Notes under the pieces: generated by a model | Seen by the model: only the letters and a program-made list of their open reading frames with translations | Databases searched by the model: none | Told to the model about the DNA's origin: nothing | In this document: piece by piece, positions 55,530 to 64,000 of the stretch | Position numbering within the stretch: the stretch's first letter is position 1 | How the letters are laid out: every line of letters begins with the position of its first letter | Origin: Grifola frondosa | Lineage: Eukaryota; Basidiomycota; Agaricomycetes; Polyporales; Grifolaceae | Direction: 5' to 3' | Assembly (NCBI GenBank): GCA_001683735.1 | Contig: LUGG01000015.1 | Span: 930,001-994,000, forward strand | Length of the DNA: 64,000 nucleotides | Position numbers and translations under genes: made by a program

Positions 55530-57199
55530 CTAGGCGGATGGACCGGATTCCGCTTCAGACAACCCACGATTGTTGGCCTGGCCTGACACTATTTCCTTCT
55601 CGCTGCGCAGCGCGTTCTCGCCACCGATCGCGCCGTCTGCTTCTTCATCGTCGAGGTAATTAGGATCCATGGCAGAGAACGAGAATCCATGGTCCAGAGG
55701 TGCACCGAGAGGTTCGACGAAGGTTGTAAAGCGGATCGAGCGAGTCGACGATAATTGAGTTGTATCTTCGCCGCTGTTAACGGGTGCACTTATTTCCCGG
55801 AGGTTGAGCATGAACCGTGATATGATGATTGTTGTTATTCTGTACGATAACGATTATTAACAGAAACCAAAATTAATTATGGTTACTGACGGGTCGGTGA
55901 ATTCACTGATATACGAGAAGGATTGCTGATGATGGTACATAAGTCCCGTGCGTGAGTATCAGCGGGGATACGAGACAAATCTACTTACGAAGGTTTCCCC
56001 AAAATATAACAATATGATATCTGCAATGTTCAAGATTAATAAGGCTCTATGAGGCACATAGTTGTTAGAATAACATCAGGCCCATCTTAAATATTGATCA
56101 CGTACAAGAAGTATATCGTACCTGATGGAGATGCATCAGGTTGGCAATAGTATATATCGAGGCATGAATGGAAACCGACCATCTCTCAAGATCAAAGTGT
56201 GCAATGGAGTTCGAAGGGTAGCCTTTGCAGCGCCTCGTCTTTTCCAGTATGTCTGGTGCACAGTTACTGCAAGCACAAGAACATCCACAGTCATTGTCGT
56301 CGCACGCCACACATATGCCACTGGAAATATTGCGTGAGCTGAGGTATTTGAGTAGTATGAGATCGATGGAAATGCACACATCTATGCGACATACAGAGTC
56401 AGTTAACGAGCTGCAGTGAGAGAAGTGAATTTCACAGACATGTTTGTGAGCTCCGATGAGATCAATCCGAGTGTCGTGCAATTGATGGGAGGTGGAGCTA
56501 TAACCACTACTTCCTGCACATCCGCAAACTAGAATCATGTGTTATGCTTCAATCGCATGCCAAGTTTAATGTAGGACAACGGGGCCCACCAGTGCCATGC
56601 CGAGGGGGAACAGTGACAAGATGAACGTCAAGGAAGTGATTTGCCATTGACGACCGGACAATAAATATACTCGGAGACTTGAGAATACTTCACAGAATAA
56701 AAATGGCCATTCAGAAGTGGGTATATCATACGATCAATGGGAACTCACCAGACGAAAGAAAAATGAAGAGAAAATGCAAAGCTGCCCCCAACCAAACCAA
56801 CACGGAACAGCTCTGGAAGATTTGAGTGCGCTAAGACAGCGTACAATAATAGGACAAGAACTGTACCATTGTTGATAATGGATATATAGTTGGAAGAATG
56901 AGAATATTGACTAGAAGAGTAGGATACCTTGCTAGCAAGAATAGTAAGGTGGCCGCCGAAAATCGACACTTCCAGACGAGCTGGTATTCACGATCAAACG
57001 TGATAAGGTATTCATAGACCAGGAGGGCTGCAACGAATGAGAAAATGGCTTGAGATTAGAACTAAAGCACTGACCTGTTATCGATATGTCACAACATAGT
57101 ATGATGAACCTGTGCGATAGCATATATCAAACGAGGAAAGGCTGTGGTGAGCATCGCTCACACTTGTTGATCCTCTTCGGTGCTAATAGCAGATGACAT
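55530..57199 (-). CDS. DUF6533 multi-pass membrane protein, copy 2
   Basis: Start at 57199 (MSSAISTEEDQQ), stop at 55530 after MLNLREISAPVNSGED..FSFSAMDPNYLDDEEADGAI. It parallels copy 1 along its whole length, including the VPVLLLY/VLAHSNLPELF stretch near 56850, AIFPVAYVWRATTMTVDVLV and LAVTVHQTYWKRRGAAKATL near 56350-56220, and LRTPLHTLILRDG. The spacing of exons is the same. I did not check every splice site, so a hidden break is possible. It lies directly beside the LINE insertion, which sits upstream of its start. Confidence 0.65.
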
Positions 57200-57421
57200 G
57201 ATATGAGTTAGTCCCAATTCTTGGGACTCGATGCTTTCGCGGAGACGGAGAGATCCTGCTTATATATCTACCCTCAAGGACACAATCACCGCACTGAGAT
57301 ATCCTGGCTGTGCATAAAAATCATGGTCTGATCGATCGTGTTTGTACTATGATGTTCCCATTTCACTACAGGAACTGAATGCTCGAAGAGGGCGCACCAA
57401 TGTACCGAGACAACGAATCAA

Positions 57422-57433
57422 GTGGGATGACTT
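57422..57433 (+). repeat. LINE target-site duplication, left copy
   Basis: GTGGGATGACTT immediately before and merging with the T-run; the identical 12 bases occur at 63754-63765. It corresponds to GTGGGACAACTT at 52561 in the uninterrupted paralogous unit. Confidence 0.85.
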
Positions 57434-57902
57434 TTTTTTTTTTTTTTTTTTTGGCTCCTCGTTTATTGTCCGTGAGGGCAGCGCCCTATGGTAGACAATA
57501 CATGCTTGTAGCTACTTCGTGTGTAATGCGCAATCATAAATTGTAAGGCTATTCATATCCCCGAGGGGAGTGGAGCTCTGTGAGGGTAATGTAAGGTATC
57601 AGTAAAGTAAAAGGTAAAGCGAGCCCCTGGCGAATGAACGCTAGGATCCGGGTTAAAACCTTCCGTGCTTTAGGTGCGAGTGTCGCCCTGGGCATTTTGC
57701 CACTTGCCACGGGTAGGCATGGCAGCATCGGCGGTCCCCGCCGGCCAACAGAAATCCCCCGGACCCTGGGGCTGAGGCAAAGCCTGAAGAAAATATACGT
57801 AGGCAGAAAACAGGAAAACGGAGAAAGGGACCGGCATGTACGGTAGCTTCGTGGCATGTTGCATTGCGTTCTGACGGTCGGAGTCAGTAGGTACTTAGAT
57901 GA

Positions 57903-60900
57903 TCAGCGGTGGGCACTTCTCTGTGTGGTCTGTCTGTTGGTGCGCTTGCCTGCCGTGGCGTTCCCGAATGTCTCGGACAGTCTTCCTGTGGCATTGATGA
58001 AACTGAAGAGGGGCTTCATAGCCGTTGACGTGTTGAGTAGGCAGCTGAGAGATCGTCCTGTGCGGCCTAATGCCCGGTCGAGGTGTGTCCAGCGGTGGTG
58101 CGCGTGCGCCGGGCAGGTAAGTAGGAAATGGTGGACCGTCTCCGGTGCCGCGTGGCATGCCGGGCATATTGGGCTTTCTGCTCTCCGTATGCGGTGTAAG
58201 TGCTTCTGTAGGGGGACGTGTTCAGTGCGAAGTTGAAAGAGAATGTTTGCTTGCCGTCTCGGCATCTTTCCAATGAGTTTTTCATATTTCCTGGAGGGGA
58301 GTCCCTTGTCGAGGCGGGCGAAAGATTGGGCACGGCGCGAGGAGTTCCAGGTGGTCTTAGCTTTGCCCTGGAGGTCTGTAAGGAAGACCTGTCTCATCTT
58401 CGTGGCACTGCGCGGGAGGCCGTCACGCAGGATGTCGGGGAGATCTTCTTTGGGGCTGGAATCTCCTCTTGCTGCGCGTTTCGCTTCGAGGTCAGCGGTT
58501 TCGTTACCTTCTAAGTCCATATGGCCGGGAACCCAGCGGATAGTGACTTTCGCTTCGTGGTGTCTCCTGCCGAGTGCGCGCAGGTGCTTGTGAAGGCTGT
58601 CGAGTAGGTAATGAGCAGGGGCTGGTCGGCGAAGTTTGGTGGCCTGGATCGAGGACTTGTTGTCCGCGGCGATGGATGCACCTTCGAGTGATCGCTCTGT
58701 CTTCAGGAGCTCTGTCCCGAGGAGGAGCCCTACAACTTCAGCTTCGTAGACGGAGTGGTCGTCGGAGGAACCCAGGTGGAAACGGAGCACTTTGTATCCT
58801 GGGTTGCCTGGCTTGAAGAGCACTGCGGCTGCTCCAACTCCGCCATCTACGTCTGATCCGTCCGAGTATACTCGTATGGGGGCGGCGGCACCAGTCTCCC
58901 TCGTCGCGGGTTGCTTCTTCCTTGTCCGAGGCGATGTCGATGCTGTGTGGCGGTTTCCAGCGGGGGTGGAATCTAATAGGTAAGATGGTTTCAGTAGCCT
59001 CGATATGTATATTGTATGCGAAGACCAGTTCCGTAAGTGCCGAGCGGTGGTCGGCGACGAACTTCCTGCCAGCCCAGCGTACATGTCGGTGGAGCGGGTG
59101 TGTCTTCGGGAGGGTGCAGACGCGTGTGATGGCTCGGTGGCAGATCTTGTCGACTAGGAGCGTGAATGGGAGGAGGTTCGCGTGCGCGCACATGATGTCT
59201 GTCGCGGTGGTTCGCATGGCGCCCGTCATGATGAGGAGTGCTTGTCTCTGTACTCTCTCGAGCCGTTTGATTGCGCCGACAGAGCCATGTAGCCTCTTGC
59301 CGCCTGGGAGCATTCGCACTGGTGTAAGGAAGACGTCCGCCGCGTAGAGCATGCTGGGCACCGCGACCGCCAAATAGAGCCTCTTGACCAGCCCGAAAGT
59401 GAGTCCGTAGCGCGATTTCGCGAGGCGTCGGAACTGTGCTACCCAGGTGGTGCCTTTCGCCAGAGCATAGGCTACGTGTTCGTGGAAGCGGAGCTTGTGG
59501 TCGAGCAGCATGCCTAGGAACTTGTGATGCTGTGAGGGTTGTACGGACGAGTCGTTGAGCTTCAGCGTTGGGCCGAGATCTTTGAGCTTGCAGCTACAGT
59601 TGAGAAGTCCTAGTTTTTCGAAAGAGAACTCCGAGTTATGCGTCTCGGACCAGGTCAGTGCTCCTTTGCTACGAGTCATAAGCTACTTAGCTTGTTGTGA
59701 GTCTCGGTGAAGGTCTTGCCGGTGGCGATAACTGCTACGTCGTCCATGGTGCCGACTGCGAGTTCGCCCTTATTGAGACGGGCGCTGCTCACGAGGTCCG
59801 AGTTGTAGAACTGGTATAGTATCACGGAGAGGGGGCATCCTTGGTCAATTCCGCTGTGAATCTCGAAAGCCTCTGAGGCGTAATCGTCGAACATCAGCTT
59901 GGTTCTGCGCCCCCGGAGCTTCTCGCGTAGCCAGTCTGTCAGCTGCTCGGGGACGCCGCGCATCCTCATATCGTGGAAGAGGCATTCCGGGTCCGCGCTC
60001 GGGAAGGCGGCCTTGATATCGAGGAATAGGATGGAGGCTACTTTGCCAGACTCCAGGCGTCTTTCACCGTTTCGTGATCAGATGAAGGGAGTCTGTGGTG
60101 GTGCGCCCAGGGCGCCCACCGTAGTGGTGGTCCGCTAGCAGTGAGTGCTTTTCCGCCTCGTAGACTAATACGCTTGTGACGCAGGCAGACAGGATCTTGG
60201 CGATGCAGTTAATGAGTGCTATTGGGCGGTATGCCTTCGCTACATCGTAGTGCGGGCGGTCGGGTTTGCGCAAAACGACAGTGTTTGAGGTCTTCCATTC
60301 GTCAGGGTAGATCTTGAGTTCGAACGAGGCTCTGAACAAGCGTCCTAGAATGGGGACAAGGAGGTCAGCGCAGTGTTTGTAGACTTCGTTGGGGATACCG
60401 TCTGGCCCAGGGGCTTTGTACTGCTTGAGTTTGTGGATTGTCTCTTCTATCTGCGCGTTCGTGATTGGCCGGAGCGTGAACGCTGGTTCCGGGTATGCAT
60501 GATTGGGCGTTGTGGTTGCGGAGGGCCTGGTGGCGGGAAGAAGGTGGTGTATAGGAGCTTGCTTTTGTCCTCGTTGGATGTGCACATGCCGGGACCGCCG
60601 GTGTTCTTTAGCGGGGGACTCGCAGTCGGCCTCCGTCCGTCGGGCCTCCTTTGACGAAACGGTTGACGTTCCATACCGTGTATTTATCTGCCTCGTCTAG
60701 CCAGGCCTCCCAGTGCTCCTTTTTGGCCGCCCGAATTTGGTCCGCGTATCTGTTGCGCGCTGTTCTGTATTCGCGCTGAGCGGGGTGGAAAGGGAACCGC
60801 CCGATGTTTGTACGCTGTTCGTCCGAGCTGCTGACCTTCTGCCGCATAGCTCCTAGCTCCTTCGTCCACCATCGTTTCGCGAAGGGGACCGGGTGAGAGA

Positions 60901-62188
60901 CTGGGACGTGACGTTCGATTGCGACGTGGAGAGATTCCATGAGTGCGGAGAGGGTGTTGTCAAAGTCCTCTTCAGTCGTGATGGTCTCCGGAGTGGGGCG
61001 GCCCGCGAGTTCGTCTGCCAGAGTGGTTTGGAATTCGTCCCAGTCCACGTCTCTGAAGTTGCGTTTGGGGAGTTCTGCTGCCGCTTCAATGGTGAGGTCG
61101 ATTGTGGTGTGAATAGGCATGTGGTCCGTCTTGGTTGGCTCAGTTCCGGTGCCGTGCTACAAGAAATAATTGCGTTAGTGATGGAGTCCGAGCAGAAAAC
61201 GTTGTCTGGCCGTGTCAGGTTCTTTGTGGCGCCGCCTCGAGTGTCGGTATTCCCTGCGGCAGGACCATCTCGAGGCCAGTACTCCGCTACCATGTTAAGC
61301 AGCACCTGAGCCCTGTCGAGGTTCTCTGATGTAAAGAGGTGGTTGTTGGATTCCGCGTCCCAGAGGGGGTGGTGCTGTTAAAGTCGCCTGCCCAGATGAC
61401 GCGACCTTCTTGTACGTCAGGCGTCAGCCTCCGCGTCGCCCGGGACAGGGCGTGCAACGCGCGGTCCTTGTCTCCCTCGATGTAGGCGTTAAATATATGT
61501 ACTGGGTCTGAATTAGTTAGTATGGTAATTGCGGTGAGGTCTGGTGATGGAATGGAGATTGGGACCCAAGCTCCGGTAGAGATCTTGCGGCTGACCAGGA
61601 TGACTGAGCGGGGCGGGTATCGTCGTCGTGATGTCGTGAAGGGTAGACTACGGTCCAATGGTGGTTGGCTCGAGTGAGGTTAAGGTGATCTAGGTAGGGT
61701 TCTTGTAGGAGGAGAAGGTCGTAATTGTCAGGGTTAGCTGCGTGCAGAAGGTCGAGTTGGGCGTCAAGCGATTTGTTGAGATTCTGCTGCCAGATTCTCA
61801 GACGCGTAGGGCGGTTCGGTCGTTCAGGCATGTTGGGGAGAGAGGAAAGGGGGACTACCGGAGAACTGATCATAACTCCAGGCTCGGGGCCTCGAGGGGC
61901 CGGCTGCGGGTTGTCCGGGGCAGTGAAAGGGAGGGTGGATTGATGCATAGTTGATTGGCGTTGCGGGCCTTTACCTTTGTTGCGCGACACTTGCCTGTAG
62001 CCGTCATCGTCGTAGTCTTGGTGGCGGTAAGGTTCATCCTCTTGCATAGGGTGTGGCCGCGGTGCCGTCCTCGGTCGTTGAGTGCGGGGGGGCTGCTTGG
62101 GTCTGTTCCCAGGTGGATGGGTCGGCAGTAGGGAAGAATCTGTACGTGCTGTCGGGCTGGCGCGCCAGGAGCCTCCTCCTGTGTTCAA
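57903..62188 (-). pseudogene. LINE ORF2: endonuclease, RT, RNase H (broken)
   Basis: In order: an APE-type endonuclease (RLRIWQQNLNKSLDAQLDLL, LLLLQEPYLD, then GRVIWAGDFNS, near 61900-61380); a linker with WWTKELGAMRQ; the RT finger/palm with YKAPGPDGIPNEVYKH, AYRPIALINCIAKIL, HHYGGRPGRTTTDSL, FEIHSGIDQGCPLSVILYQF and the catalytic box as GTMDDVAVIATG (59740s); a thumb region with HKFLGMLLDHKLRFHEHV; RNase H with VYSDGSDVDGG, YEAEVVGL, AADNKSS and GNETADLEAKRA; and CPACHAAPETVHHFLLTCPA at the C-terminus. The frames at 62188, 61658, 61120, 60585, 59969, 59679 and 59084 are in different registers, so at least six shifts interrupt it. Confidence 0.85.
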
Positions 62189-63254
62189 TAAAGACCGGGC
62201 AGTCTCTATCCCAGGCTGCGTGGCCGGACGTCATGCAGTTGCTGCAGCGGTAGTGAACGGGGTCCGTTTCCGGGCATTGAGCCGTTGAGTGGTCGATCTT
62301 CGCACAGGTGCCGCATGTTTCGTGTATCGATTTGCATTGCGCCGCTAAGTGGGAGACTCCGTGTTGTTGGCACTTCAGGCATCTGCGCGGTTCTGGTAAG
62401 CTTTTTCTCGCCGTTACTTTCTTACCGTGTATAACCATCCCCCGTCTGATGGCAGCGTTGGCGCTTTCAGCGGTTCCTAGCGTGATGATTGCGTGTGCGT
62501 AGCGTTGGTTGTCGGTTCGCCTTCCCGGGGTTTGATCCACCTGGCCTGTTTGATTGCGCCCTGCTTAGCCGCTGAACTGCTCGGCGTCTTCAAGGTGGGC
62601 GGCGCTGGCCGGGTCGAATGCTATTGGTAGGTATTCGGCGATCACGTTGTATGCCCTCGTTCGGATGATTGCTTGGCCTCCGAAGCTGTCCAGGAAGGCC
62701 CTCTGTACTTCATCTCTTCTGAGCCAGAGTGCGTCGTCCGCTCTGGCGACTTCGTAGATGACGCCTCCGTTACGGAGGCACGACGCCGAGGTGAACTTCA
62801 AAGTGGCCGGCACTTCTATCTCGTCTTCTCGCATCAGCTGTAGAGCTGCCTCTGCTTTCGCGACTAAGACATTTCTCGGAGAGCCTGGTGCCATCCTCGC
62901 TGACCAGTCCCGTCCCGTCTATCAGAATTTGGCGGGCCCTTGTTTCTTCCCTGTCGATTGCCGAGGCGTGCGTGTGGTGGGAAGTGCGTGTTGCACTGCT
63001 GCTGCATAGGTTAGTGGTCTGGCGGAGGAGGGGGACTCACCAGTCTGCGGCGCTGAAGCTGCTGCGACGATCCTGTCCGTGCCTTCCGATGCGGCCTTGC
63101 AGCAGTCTTGGGCCTGCCCGAGCGTTTCTTGGATCTTGGATACTAGCTCGTGTGTTGACTCTGCTTGTGCCTGAAGGTCTTCCCTCGTCGCCTCAAGGGC
63201 CTCCCACGCCGGCGCTAGTTTCTTCATCGTCGCCTCTGCTAGCTTGTTACTCAC
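62034..63254 (-). pseudogene. LINE ORF1: Gag-like with three zinc knuckles (broken)
   Basis: It begins MSNKLAEATMKKLAPAWEAL with a coiled-coil-like helix, stops in frame near 62922, and resumes VLVAKAEAALQLMREDEIEV through a FGGQAIIRTRAYNVIAEYLP RNA-binding-like fold. It is broken again near 62560, where AAKQGAIKQARWIKPREG lies in a neighbouring frame. Three CCHC knuckles follow: CLKCQQHGVSHLAAQC, CGTCAKIDHSTAQC and CSNCMTSGHAAWDRDC. ORF1 proteins coat LINE RNA and help target-primed reverse transcription. It continues almost directly into ORF2. Confidence 0.8.
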
Positions 63255-63753
63255 CTGCTCATATTGGACTGCCTCCGCATATGTGCGAACGCCATTAATC
63301 CTTCCATCGCTAATACGCCTCCCGGGCCGGACGCTGCGAAGTGAAGCAACCCGGTGACTAGGGCATTGTGTGAAGGCGGGTCGCCCGGTGCGATCATTGA
63401 TACTTCTCTAGGAGAGCGGTCGCTTTTTCGATGCTATCTATCTTAGATTTGGTCTTCTTGAATAGATCTAGCTTGCTCGTGGAGGTTTCTGCCGTCATCG
63501 GTGCTATGCGCTGGCTTGCGCGTCTAAGTGGGCCGTCCTCTCGGGCAGCCCAGGAGTTGGGCTCGGGGCCATTGATGGGATCTTAGGGGACTTCTAGCGA
63601 GCTGTGAGGTGTTCTATTGGTACGCAGCACTCGGCTAGAGTATGTTTTGATGGTGTAAAGTGTATTTTGGCCGCACCCTGCTGCCCGCTCCTATGGGCAG
63701 TAGGCGTGGGAAAGTTGCCTTAAGGTGGTGGTAAGAAGCAAAGAGGAGCCCTG

Positions 63754-63765
63754 GTGGGATGACTT
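63754..63765 (+). repeat. LINE target-site duplication, right copy
   Basis: GTGGGATGACTT, identical to 57422-57433. The following GAAGCAATGCTTGCCTCAG matches the sequence after the empty site in copy 1 (near 52573: GGAGCAATGCTGGCCTCAG). Confidence 0.85.
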
Positions 63766-64000
63766 GAAGCAATGCTTGCCTCAGTAGCCACGGCCGCACA
63801 TTCAAACACCGGTGAAAACGTTCATTAAGGGAGATAATCAAGTGTTCGACATATGCACGAGGAACTGAGATGAGCAGATTTCACCGGATGTATAAAAATA
63901 CCTTAGTAGATATATTGACAGGATGGAAAGTGCGCAACTACGGTTGTAGACGCACCACCCAAATATAGATGAACGGATAGACCAGAACCTGAGGCACAGG
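63766..64000. repeat. Continuation of second duplication unit
   Basis: Aligns with about 52573-52930: shared blocks include CCTCAGTAGCC, CACATTCAAA, TTTCACCGGATG/ATCACCGGATG and CGACTATGGTTGTAGA. No gene. It shows that the duplicated unit extends beyond the window. Confidence 0.75.

Larger units (their letters stand above)
57432..63753 (-). mobile_element. Tad/I-like LINE, full length, frame-broken
   Basis: A minus-strand non-LTR retrotransposon of about 6.3 kb: a 21-base poly-T at 57432-57452 (the poly-A tail), ORF2 with endonuclease, reverse transcriptase, RNase H and a C-terminal CCHC-like knuckle, and ORF1 with three zinc knuckles. It is bounded by a 12-bp target-site duplication. RNase H after the RT and a fungal host point to the Tad/I group. 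Both ORFs are interrupted by several frame changes in both directions and by stops, so this copy is probably inactive, although its ends and its target-site duplication are intact. Confidence 0.9.

Noticed and set aside
1..64000. tRNA, rRNA or CRISPR features
   Set aside because: No cloverleaf, rRNA core or regularly spaced direct repeats with unique spacers were seen. CRISPR is not expected in a fungus.

Overview
This window is nuclear DNA of a filamentous basidiomycete, most likely an Agaricomycete (polypore or mushroom type). The evidence is short GT-AG introns of about 45-65 bp, a Plavaka-type CACTA transposase paired with a DUF6532 protein, a DUF6729/DDE transposase-like gene, DUF6533 seven-TM-like proteins, a fungal F-box/LRR-like protein, a GT49 (LARGE-like) glycosyltransferase and a Tad-like LINE with RNase H. 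No bacterial, organellar or viral signature was seen. All family names come from reading motifs; no database search was possible.

Layout. 1-12.7 kb: repeat-rich. It holds a CpG-rich non-coding block (about 0.86-3.89 kb) with 12 exact copies of the palindrome GACGCGTC, then a minus-strand Gag-protease retroelement (5.48-10.9 kb) with two retropepsin domains but no visible reverse transcriptase. 12.9-20.4 kb: a decayed plus-strand DUF6729/DDE transposase-like gene and a 1-kb foldback element with nested inverted repeats. 20.4-25.5 kb: an apparently intact divergent pair, Plavaka transposase (-) and DUF6532 protein (+). 26.5-31.4 kb: host genes, an F-box protein (+) and an MFS anion/cation-symporter-type permease (-). 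33.2-41.1 kb: a 2.1-kb inverted duplication (APH-like kinase plus an uncharacterised protein of about 173 aa) flanking the GT49 gene; each arm has kept a different gene intact. 41.6-48.4 kb: four paralogous 4-TM proteins arranged as two divergent pairs that are mirror images of each other. 48.9-64 kb: a direct duplication of [PARG-like gene + DUF6533 gene]; the second PARG copy is truncated, and the second unit is interrupted by a 6.3-kb LINE with a 12-bp target-site duplication.

How it fits together. The left third is a transposon nest. The right half is an accessory region built by repeated duplication and inversion of fungus-specific membrane-protein, kinase and PARG genes. Lineage-specific expansion of membrane and signalling genes beside transposons suggests a fast-evolving island, possibly for sensing or self/non-self interaction; that function is inference only. 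Several genes carry single-base frame changes, at least two of them in homopolymers, so unpolished long-read error has to be weighed against real decay.
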